Shown here piece by piece: positions 1 to 7,764 of a stretch of DNA of 64,000 nt. How positions within the stretch are numbered: the stretch's first letter is position 1; every line of letters starts with the position of its first letter. The translations under genes and the position numbers were made by a program. Below the pieces are notes generated by a model that was not told the origin of the DNA, did no database searches, and was given only the letters and a program-made list of their open reading frames with translations. Source of the stretch: Cytidiella melzeri (lineage: Eukaryota; Basidiomycota; Agaricomycetes; Polyporales; Irpicaceae); the NCBI GenBank assembly GCA_022592445.1, contig JABYQR010000067.1, forward strand, positions 62,001 to 126,000. Direction: 5' to 3'.

Positions 1-1270
1 TTTGGAATACAGCGCGGTCAAAGAAGATGTGTCGGTTGGCGCCTGAGTCGTGGTAGACGGACGTTTTCTCAACTCGTTCTCCCGAGAATGCGGCGTTGTG
101 GCATTTGACAGATTGATCCGGGTCGGAGGTGATCATTGTATTCAGTAGATATACTGTCCCTGGATCTTCGGCCTCGATAGACGCTGTATTTGCTTCTACG
201 GTTTGTTTCGGAGGAGGTTCAGTGGCGATGTTAGCCGTAGGGCGTTTCTTCGGATTGAAGGTCTTCGACACATTTCGTGATTTCGCGCGTTGGGCTGGTG
301 GTAGATGTATATCGCGTCTATATTTCCACCATTCGGGGTACTGCCCGCACTTCCCTCCCCCCCAGGAGAGGCAATTATCACTCGTATGGCCGCGTGGATG
401 TGGACAATCAGGGTTGTCACACCATTCCGTCATTTTCTTGGCGGTACCGACAGCCTGGTTTACAACGGCGTTCGAAGTGGCGGATCTTTTGCGATAGATC
501 GCATCAGTCTCGTATATTTGCGCGATGACTTCCGGGTCGTTTTTGGTTTGCGCCCAGTCTTCTTCCTTAATGAGCTCAATTACTCTCGATGAAGACATTG
601 GTCTGCCGGTGCTGTGTGCCACGCCCATGTCATAGTGGAGTGTCCTAGAAAACATTCTCCAGCTATTGTCGGTGGGGATAAGGTCCGCCAAAGTGGTCGC
701 GAAGTTCGCGTCGGCCATGCGACTCGGATCTTGATCGCAAAGGTCTGCGTACATAGTGCGCATCTTATCAACCCATTTACTGACGTCCATTCCATCCTTA
801 CACGTGAAACTCATCAGTTTCTGATGGAGCGAGGAGGCTCGGAGATTGTTGATAGGTCGATATTCTGACTGAAGTATTGCCCAGGCTTCTTTCGCTCTCC
901 TGGTACGTCCTATGAGATGAATCTTCGCTCGGGGAATGGCTTCGAGCAAAAGAGCGATAGCCGTGATGTTGGCGTCGTACCAAGGCTCTGCGTCCTTCAT
1001 CGCCTGCTCGACCTGACCTTCATTTCCCCTCTTTATCCCCTTTATCACGATTTTGGTGTCCGGATCCTCAACTTCTTCGTTGTAAGTCTTTCGAAGTTTG
1101 GGGATGATGGGTGGCACGGATTCAGGACCTTCGAAATATTTCCACAAGTGTATTGCTCTAAGTTTCGCCTCAACTTGCATCACCCACGTCCCATAGGAGT
1201 TGGTGTTTCCGTCGTCGTCAAGTTTCGGCAGTTTATTGTTAGAAGGGTCAGCCTTGGGAAGATTCGACAT
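1..1270 (-). CDS. Ty1/copia Gag-Pol polyprotein, N-terminal part (runs off left edge)
   Basis: Reading down the minus strand from the ATG at 1270 there is one open frame to the window edge, about 423 codons without a stop. It begins MSNLPKADPSN and has the gag-like UBN2 region (CKDGMDVSKWVDKMRTMYAD at about residue 150). A zinc knuckle of form CX4CX5HX4C follows (CDNPDCPHPRGHTSDNC, about residue 285). Just before the edge is the aspartic protease motif HDSGANRH. This order is that of copia Gag-Pol; integrase, RT and RNase H would lie left of the window. A primer-binding site lies 88 bp upstream. The frame is intact as far as visible, so this copy may be young. Copia identity is firm; activity cannot be judged. 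Confidence 0.88.
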   Translation of the reverse strand, partial: MSNLPKADPSNNKLPKLDDDGNTNSYGTWVMQVEAKLRAIHLWKYFEGPESVPPIIPKLRKTYNEEVEDPDTKIVIKGIKRGNEGQVEQAMKDAEPWYDANITAIALLLEAIPRAKIHLIGRTRRAKEAWAILQSEYRPINNLRASSLHQKLMSFTCKDGMDVSKWVDKMRTMYADLCDQDPSRMADANFATTLADLIPTDNSWRMFSRTLHYDMGVAHSTGRPMSSSRVIELIKEEDWAQTKNDPEVIAQIYETDAIYRKRSATSNAVVNQAVGTAKKMTEWCDNPDCPHPRGHTSDNCLSWGGGKCGQYPEWWKYRRDIHLPPAQRAKSRNVSKTFNPKKRPTANIATEPPPKQTVEANTASIEAEDPGTVYLLNTMITSDPDQSVKCHNAAFSGERVEKTSVYHDSGANRHIFFDRAVFQ

Positions 1271-1357
1271 GACGATGGATTGTTGATTGTCAGGGGTAAC
1301 AAAATCAATAGAGTAGTGATGTTCGACGATGGAAATCTGTTATGATGTGCGCTGTTC

Positions 1358-1370
1358 GGGGCTCATAACC
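1358..1370 (-). other. Copia primer-binding site (half-tRNA iMet type)
   Basis: The minus strand reads GGTTATGAGCCCC directly after the end of an LTR (TTGACA). It is complementary to the anticodon-loop segment GGGCTCATAACC of initiator tRNA-Met, the internal primer used by Drosophila copia. The same 13-mer sits at 4023-4035 and 18616-18628, each time next to an LTR end. Confidence 0.8.
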
Positions 1371-1500
1371 TGTCAACAAGACGGTCTGGTACAGGGTCAA
1401 CAGCGATACTATTTGGTACAGTGCGTGTGTGCGTACCTGGTACAGGGTCAACAGCGATACTGTGCCCCTGTACCGGTTAACAATCTTTTATACAAGTTGT
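1371..1500 (-). repeat. 5' LTR of the left-edge copia element (distal border unresolved)
   Basis: The LTR abuts the primer-binding site at 1370/1371. A TATA box (TATAAAAG on the minus strand, 1485-1492) lies about 115 bp from the LTR end, so U3 must reach beyond 1500. I cannot place the outer border because the partner LTR is outside the window; ends at about 1599 or 1648 (...aaca) are candidates. Confidence 0.55.
1386..1461. repeat. Pair of 25-bp direct repeats in the copia LTR
   Basis: A 25-bp unit starting ctggtacagggtcaacag occurs perfectly at 1386-1410 and 1437-1461, spaced 51 bp start to start. It lies between the LTR TATA box and the primer-binding site, thus in the transcribed R/U5 part. 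Function unknown. Confidence 0.85.
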
Positions 1501-1740
1501 GAGTGATCGGCGGATGTCCGTGTATAGTACTCCGACGTGATGCGCTTCCTTCCTAGCCTGGATGCCCTGGCAGGTCACCATCTGACACTGATAACCCTAA
1601 CAAGGGAGTGAAGTAGATATGGAAGGGGGTGGATCTCCAATGACAACAACAAGGTCCAAGTCGATGATGAGCAGGCAAGCAGGCACAGAGGCTGGATACT
1701 AGCAGTGCAAATGACAGAGATGTCAAGATGCAGAGCTAGG

Positions 1741-2738
1741 TGTTGTGGATGGCCCAACTAGCCCTTATTTTTTGCAATTTACCTCTTGTTTTTATCTTTG
1801 AAACCTCAGGCTGCAACCCAGTTGCAACCCTCTCTGCACAAACCACTTGCACATGTATTCAGTACCCGTATCATGTGGCTTAGACGCTCTACATGGTCAC
1901 GTTACTTGCTGCTACGTCACACTGGCATGTGACTCAGCTTATGTAAGACCACCTGGCTACAACCACATGGCTCAGCCCATAGCTAGGGTTTGACATCATA
2001 GATACCACACACATGGACTCATATTGTTCTTTCCTTTTGTTGAGCAGGGTTGGAGCACACCGAAGGGGGGCAGAAATGCGAGTGAAGAGATATCAATTTG
2101 AGTCAAGTAGTTAGAGTATTTATAGCTTTTTTACATGTATAGTATGAGAAAGACTTAGAAAAATACGAGTACACGAGAGGGGCAAGAGACGAAGAGTCAG
2201 GTACAAAAATACAGGAGCAAAGCGGATAACTTGTATATGGAAGGTGAAGAATGTAAAAAGAATCAGATGACACAAGAGTGAAACAGGTGTGGGAAAAATA
2301 TGAGAAACGGAGATTGGGACAGGCACCGGAAATAAAAAGAAAAGGAGTACATGCGTACTTTTTGGATGGGCGCATCAAGGCGGAATGGCGCATAAAATCA
2401 CAACATTTCCCTATTGTTCTCTCTATGGAAGAATGTTCTCACAGGTGTGGGAATGGAATACAATAACTGGTCTCCTTTTAGATATATTCTCTCACGAGTA
2501 GAAGTCTTGGCAGAGTCCAGACAATAGATATTGTTTTTCTTTAGGTCCCTGAAGTCTATGTATACTGCTGCCTGTACGTTCCTAGCCCCCCATCTTGACC
2601 TCTTGGTCTTTACTGGGCTAGATACTTGAACAAAGTCTGATAGTTGGTGAAAGCATTGTGCTTCACACCTGCCACCACCTGCTCATCAATATCCACTTTG
2701 TATCCCTGTTCATCACGTCAATCCCCATCTCTGTGTCA
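1741..2738 (+). repeat. Solo LTR, family A/B (copy B), with a nested LTR
   Basis: This is a diverged second copy of the solo LTR at 17747-18502. Both share the segments from 'ggatggcc..actagccctta' to 'ctc(t/c)gtgtca'. It starts TGTTGTGG and ends GTGTCA. The flanking 5-mers are ctagg (1736-1740) and ctggg (2739-2743), a target duplication with one mismatch. It is interrupted at 2038-2405 by another element and lacks two segments of copy A (the stretch containing 'cttgcaaagcctgccctcaa', and one tandem 'cttggtctttactgggctag' unit). Orientation follows from the TATA-like box near 2558. No internal genes are attached, so it is a solo LTR. Confidence 0.75.
2038..2405 (-). repeat. Probable solo copia-type LTR nested in the solo LTR
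   Basis: This 368-bp block is absent from copy A at the matching point. It begins TGTTGAG and ends CACAACA, like the copia LTRs of this window, and is AT-rich with a similar layout. The flanking duplication is probably tttcc (2030-2034 and 2406-2410), but three extra T residues blur the left border. Confidence 0.55.
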
Positions 2739-2755
2739 CTGGGGATGGTAGGCTG

Positions 2756-2983
2756 TGTTGTAAATGTAGGGTTTTGATGCGCGCACGGGAGGGGGGCTCG
2801 AAAATAAGTGAACACAATGTTATTAGATAGCTACGCAAATACATGGTTTTTATATTATTTTAGTAAAACAGATAGGATGAAAAAGGAATATCAAAACGAG
2901 TAATCCGTGCGGAATGACAAAGGCGGGCGGCGGGAACAAACGGATACAAACAGAAATCAGGCGGGAAACCTAAAATAACAACA
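2756..2983 (-). repeat. 3' LTR of the gag-only element
   Basis: 228 bp, bounded TGTTGT...AACAACA in plus orientation. It is about 94.7 percent identical to 4036-4263 by hand alignment with no gaps. Confidence 0.92.
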
Positions 2984-2992
2984 CTCCCCCTC
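2984..2992 (-). other. Polypurine tract of the gag-only element
   Basis: The minus strand reads GAGGGGGAG immediately before the 3' LTR start TGTTGTT, the expected plus-strand priming site. An identical tract precedes the 3' LTR of the large copia (11999-12007). Confidence 0.8.
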
Positions 2993-3025
2993 AACGAGCA
3001 GAGCGTGAGAACAAACGCGAGTTGC

Positions 3026-3874
3026 CTAGAAGTTATACTCCGGCGCGTCGGTGTGAACATGCGAACCAATAGTAGTGAGGAAGTCCGTAGCGACCATTGA
3101 ATAAGCTGCCGGCAGAGTCGCCAAATTGGACTGAGCAGCGGGCTTGTCCTGTTCCTCACATTTGGGTCTGATGTGACCCTCCTTGCCACACTTGTGACAA
3201 GTTACTCCAGTGCGAAAACACCGTTTCTTCGGCACAACGCGAGTGGCTGCAAAAGCCTGGGTAGTGACGCGTGACTTGCGTCTAGACTCCTCCTGCACGA
3301 TACGACCAATAAGACTGGCAGAGGTGAGATCGCCATCAGCAGTGGTGACGGAAACAAATGCGTCCCAAGATTCCGGTAACGCCGAGAGAATGCACATCGC
3401 AAGATCGTTATCGCCCAATGCGGTAGCGGTTCCCCGAACCATGTTATATTCAATCCAGAGACGCTTAATGTCTCGGATCTTGACTGTGAGATCCTCCGTC
3501 TCGTCGATGCAGTAACTAAAACGTTTTCGTCGGATAACAACGCGGGCAACACTGCCCTGAGTGGCAAAAACGTTGGCCAAGGCATCAAAAGCCTCTTTCA
3601 AAGTTTTGGCGGCCATCACATGCATCATCATATCGTTATTGATGCGGGGACGGATTGTGGTAAGCGCCTTCTGATCTTTGGCTTCCCATTCGCCAGTGTC
3701 TCCTCGCCTCAGCTTTTCCACAGTTCCGCTGACATGTCCCCAAAGATCCAATTCCTGGAGGATGTCGCTAAGCTGGATTCGCCACGTGAGATAATTTTCC
3801 GGTCCGGCGAGAGGGGTGATCCAATACGCAGATGATGTCGAAGTAGGGACAGGGGTGGCAACTTCTTCAGCCAT
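3026..3874 (-). CDS. Stand-alone copia Gag protein (UBN2 plus CCHC knuckle)
   Basis: A 282-residue intact frame fills nearly all of the internal region between the two LTRs. The N-terminal half is gag-like (ENYLTWRIQLSDIL near residue 27; later LTVKIRDIKRLWIEYNMV), as in UBN2-type copia Gag. Near the C-terminus is a nucleic-acid-binding CCHC zinc knuckle, CHKCGKEGHIRPKC (CX2CX4HX4C). Expected role: virus-like-particle shell and RNA packaging. The knuckle differs from the CX4CX5HX4C form of the left-edge element, so they are different families. There is no protease motif after the knuckle and a genuine stop is reached 34 bp before the polypurine tract. This is therefore a gag-only element, not simply a truncated ORF. 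Confidence 0.88.
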   Translation of the reverse strand: MAEEVATPVPTSTSSAYWITPLAGPENYLTWRIQLSDILQELDLWGHVSGTVEKLRRGDTGEWEAKDQKALTTIRPRINNDMMMHVMAAKTLKEAFDALANVFATQGSVARVVIRRKRFSYCIDETEDLTVKIRDIKRLWIEYNMVRGTATALGDNDLAMCILSALPESWDAFVSVTTADGDLTSASLIGRIVQEESRRKSRVTTQAFAATRVVPKKRCFRTGVTCHKCGKEGHIRPKCEEQDKPAAQSNLATLPAAYSMVATDFLTTIGSHVHTDAPEYNF

Positions 3875-4022
3875 AATGAATAAGATTTGATATCGATACG
3901 GTGGCCTAAGAGCGTAATGCTGATGTAATGTTGCCCAAAATAAGAGAGGTTCGGCCTAAGGGCGCAATGCCGAGCTAGTGTCACCGCGAGATGAAAATCG
4001 AGAGGGTGTGTGCCTAGAGCGC

Positions 4023-4035
4023 GGGGCTCATAACC
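4023..4035 (-). other. Primer-binding site of the gag-only element
   Basis: GGTTATGAGCCCC on the minus strand directly follows the 5' LTR end (...TTACAACA). It matches the initiator tRNA-Met anticodon region, as in the other two copia-type elements here. Confidence 0.82.
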
Positions 4036-4263
4036 TGTTGTAAATGTAGGGTTTTGATGCGCGCACGGGAGGGGGGCTCAAAACTAAGTGAACACAATGT
4101 TATTAGATAGCTACACAAATACATGGTTTTTATATTATTCTAGTAAAACGGATAGGATGAAAAAGGAATATCGAAACGAGTAATCCGCGCGGAATGACGA
4201 AGGTGGGCGGCAGGAACAAATGGATACAAACAGAAATCAGGCGGAAAACCTAAAATAACAACA
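4036..4263 (-). repeat. 5' LTR of the gag-only element
   Basis: 228 bp. At nearly all CpG-type differences this copy keeps CG where the 3' LTR has TG/CA, or the reverse; nine of the twelve differences are CpG transitions. Confidence 0.92.
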
Positions 4264-7200
4264 GGCTGTAGTCATAGCAATACACAGAGGAGAGGCTTCT
4301 GAGGAGCAGAGGCGTGACCCAATATTGAAGGTGAAGACGCCAAAGGAGAGACATATTCCAGCAGATGATCACCATGCCAAGGCGGAAGCTGAGGCCAAAG
4401 CTAGGTCAGAGGAAGACCAAGCAAAGTTTGTCGAGTGGATCTTCAAAAATCTAACAGACAATTTGGAGTTCAAGTCTCCACACTCCATTTGTTGGGGGCT
4501 GCAGAGGGAGCAGCAATACCTTGCTAATGGAAGGCCAGCGGATGCGCTGGATTTTGGAGAGGATGAGTTTTGCCTTCCTGTGGCAAACTGTGATTCCAAT
4601 TCGAGATGCTATGGTCATCATGAGGAAGGTAGTGAGATCAACCCCTTGTTGTCAGAATCTATGCGGTGGCAAGTGAACCCTAGTCAGGCAGGACACTTGG
4701 CCTGGGGGGAACTCACAGATGCAGGCTGGGGTACACTCCACCCTGCATCTGGCAAAGAAACCCTTAATCTCAGAGAGTAAAAGGGCTTTTGAGTGCCATG
4801 ACCTGGCACATTGGTGAAAAATTTGTTTCTTACACAGAGGAGGTGTTATTTTCTCTTTCTGCGTAGTAGTGACAACATGCTTAGACGGGGCTAAGTCATC
4901 AGGCCAAGCTGCTTACAATTAAAAGATAGTATTATTACAGATGATGATGCAGAGAAGAAGAATAGTTACCAAAAAGGAAATCCCCAGCAAAGAAAAATGT
5001 TTTGGGTTGAGATGGCAACAAGAATAGATAGAAATGTGAGACAGTCAGGCACATCAGGCACGCAAGGTAGAAAAAACAGATGGTGCAAGGGCTACAGCGG
5101 GATAGGGACAGGAAAGGTGGGAGAAGGGACTGGATGGGCAAGGGTGAAAGAGGCATATCAAGAGCGAGAGAAGGGGACAGGAGGAGGGGGTGGGGGGTTG
5201 GGGAGTAGTGGAGTGGTGCGATCATGGCGAGACAATATACAGTGTGTAAATTACAAAAAGTGCATATACAATGTGAATGGTACGTTTCAAGAATTCATGA
5301 GTATGTGAATGACCTCAATCTCTTCAACTTGTATCGGGACCTTCACCAATGCTTTGCTGATTTACTGTTGACGTTGACTGTTGAAAGATCAAACATGCCA
5401 ATCACCGCAAAGATAAAGGTGCTACTCCAGTATGCAAATGGTGTGAGCACCTGTTCAGATTCAAAGTCTATGTCAATTTGCTGTGCTTACCAGGTAAGGA
5501 TGCCACTTCTTTCTTGACATGAACTTCAGGTTCTCAGTGGCAATTTGCATAAACAAACAAATTGTGAATTCAACGCTAATAGTACAATCCAAAAGGCATG
5601 TTATCCGGAGACCCCTCTGCAGTCACTTTCACCTCTAGGTGTACCACAGACGGAACATACCAGATGGTCTGATTTGTTTGTTCTGAAGAGGTGTTAGCCA
5701 TCAACACGCAATCTTTGTATAATAAGATTAGCACATACAGTGTGCACACCATGGTACTGAACATAACGTGGTCAGAATCCCCATACATGTAGTTGCTTGA
5801 ACTGACATGGACATACCTCCTCAATGCTGTTCACCTGAAGTTGATGAGCCTTGATGACAGGCTTGACCTGCGCCATCAAGGCTCGGAGCAGCTGCATCCC
5901 GGACTGGCAGAGGGACAATGAAGTTGACGTATGGATTAGGGTTGGCCTCCCGTTCATTGAGCCTGTGGTGCACCATCGAGATGGAGATGGAGATTGGTAA
6001 GGATGTATGCAGCTTGTGACAGAACTCACCTCAGAGTCTGTCCAATCCAACTTATGCAGCTGAGCGACACAGTTGCACAAGATGCAGGAGAAATTGGACG
6101 CCACAAGCAGTCCCAGAACGACACAGGTGTCTACAACAACTGAGATAGCAAAAGCAGGAGTAAAACCAGCAGTGAGGGTGAGGCCGAGAGCAACGGCAAG
6201 GGCGAAGGTGCAGAAGGAAGAGGGCAAGGACAAGAAACGCTGAGGGCGAGGACATGGAAGGAAGGGGGCGAGAGAAAAGGCGAAAGTGAGAGTGAGAGCA
6301 GTCAAGGGCAAGGGCAACAACAAGGGAGAGGGCAAGGGCAACAACAAGGGAGAGGGTGAGGGCAACAACAAGGGAAACAACAAGGGAGAGGGCGAGAGGG
6401 CGAGGGCAATAAGGGCGAGGGAGAGGGTGGGGGCAAGGGCAATAAGGGCAACGAGGGCAAGGGCAAGGGCAAGGGCAAGGGCAAGGGCAACAACAAGGGC
6501 AAAAGTGAGGGCAACAACAACTCACTGTTGTAACCAATGATGACAGACACATCTGCAGTTGGATTGAGTGAGACGGCTTAAGTGTTGTGTAACTCTGCAG
6601 CCGCTCGTTCTTGCACCTTCCCACAGACATGTTGTACGGAGAAAGGGAGATGAGAAAGGTGACTGACATGACTTACCGTTCAAGTGGGTGCAACCAGGGC
6701 TCAGCTGCATAGCTAGTTAAGCATAGCAAGGGCTGAAGATGAGAAGGTGACGTACCTGCGGTCCAAAACCTGCCCATCCCTATCCCAATCTTACCCCACA
6801 AGACCTCCTTTGTGTCTGGCCAGCAAACGAGTGTCGTCAGACTGCTCAATGCGGTTTTTGACTACACCACAGGCGTGTCAAGTTGGTACCACGCCACAAG
6901 CGTGTACTGGACCATGAGTGGCGAGGAGGAGGGCAACAAGGGCGAGGAGAAGTTGGAGGTGATGGCAAGAAGTGCGTTGGAGCGGACACAGCAAGAGGGG
7001 AAAAATAGGAAGTGGCAGGGGATTACCATATTGGGCACTAATATTGTTGTGGGTGATAATAGTAGTAATAATACTATATTTTATTTGTAATATATAGTCA
7101 GGCCTAGGATATACCACATTCATCCATCCTGAAAAAACTTTCAGACAGTAGCAGTTGGAGCGGGCACTCGCAGCTGCAGGCCACCACGGGGCCGGGGGTC

Positions 7201-7394
7201 TATGTCTCCCTTTTTGTCTCTGCCCAGGATAGGTTGTAACACTTGTGCGGTGCCTGAACACCACTGCCTCGCTGTCCGGTCCACACCACTCATTCGAGGA
7301 CTGTATAAAACAACACACAATCAGGGCAGGCGCTGGCAGCCACTTCATGGTTTCGTATTTTGGCCTCACATGTAACTATGTTACGCACAAACCT
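4264..7394. other. Gene-poor stretch, possible gene remnants
   Basis: I see no convincing gene. An open frame at 4325-4780 (plus; EWIFKNLTDNLEF, WGLQREQQYL) has a protein-like composition. It starts without a good ATG and matches no family I know; it may be the remnant of an older element or gene. 5160-5215 is strongly G-rich (several runs of 3-6 G). 6290-6525 is a GGGCAA satellite. Around 7040-7105 the sequence is AT-rich. Frames here are short and overlap on both strands. Confidence 0.5.
6290..6525. repeat. GGGCAA-type minisatellite
   Basis: The tract is built from degenerate units gggcaa, gggcaacaacaa and gggagagg, ending in a near-perfect gggcaagggcaa run at about 6455-6490. A long minus-strand frame across it (poly Cys-Pro) is a by-product of the repeat, not a gene. 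G runs every 6 bp could form G-quadruplexes. Confidence 0.85.
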
Positions 7395-7439
7395 TTATAA
7401 ATCTAGATAATGATTAGAAAAAAAGTGTGTGTTTATGTA

Positions 7440-7590
7440 CTTCTGAGGAGGCAAAGTATCAGTAGCTTCAGCGCTGTCAGGTGTCGTTTGAAGGCGTCGA
7501 ATAGATATAAATTTGCAATTCATTCTCTTCATGTTCACATATCTGACATCGTCCGAGCTGAGTAGATCATCGAACACGTAGTAGTGTGTT
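7440..7590. repeat. Duplicated segment, copy 1 (downstream of the FunK1 gene)
   Basis: Resembles 10689-10835. Shared blocks include 'cttcagcgctgtc', 'aaggcgtcgaat' and 'ctgacatcgtccgagctgag'. On the minus strand copy 1 reads VFDDLLSSDDVR and copy 2 YYDLLSSDDVRHEEEDESDS, so the repeat may derive from an exon of an acidic protein. The two copies bracket the kinase gene. Confidence 0.65.
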
Positions 7591-7764
7591 TGTCCCATGA
7601 AAGTCTCTGCGCCCTGCTCGAGCGATGCGGCCACACTCAGGCTGCATGTCGCAGCGGGTTAAGCAAACAAACAAGTTTAATTCGACTCGATGACGTTCGA
7701 AAGCCACATCAAAATACAACACCTTTGTGTGTCAAATGGAGACCTTCTTTGCTAACCCAACGCT

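Larger units (their letters stand above)
2756..4263 (-). mobile_element. Gag-only non-autonomous LTR retrotransposon (TR-GAG type), complete
   Basis: Two 228-bp LTRs flank 1052 bp of internal sequence, and the 5-bp target duplication ggctg lies on both sides (2751-2755, 4264-4268). On the minus strand the order is LTR (4263-4036), primer-binding site GGTTATGAGCCCC, one gag ORF, polypurine tract GAGGGGGAG, LTR (2983-2756). No protease, integrase, RT or RNase H is present, so it must be mobilised in trans. The primer site and polypurine tract match those of the full copia element at 11689-18938, the likely helper type. The LTRs differ at 12 of 228 positions. The gag frame is intact. Confidence 0.92.

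Noticed and set aside
1358..1370. Initiator tRNA-Met gene fragment (ggggctcataacc)
   Set aside because: Only 12-13 nt match and each of the three copies abuts an LTR end; a primer-binding site explains it better.
2756..4263. Inverted-repeat DNA transposon
   Set aside because: The ends are direct, not inverted, repeats of 228 bp with primer site and polypurine tract; this is an LTR element.
4325..4780. Possible 151-codon plus-strand gene
   Set aside because: Lacks a good ATG, has no recognised homologue and lies in transposon-rich sequence; kept only as a possible remnant.
6052..6669. 205-codon minus-strand frame rich in Cys-Pro
   Set aside because: It is a direct translation of the GGGCAA satellite; no domain, start context or splice logic supports a gene.
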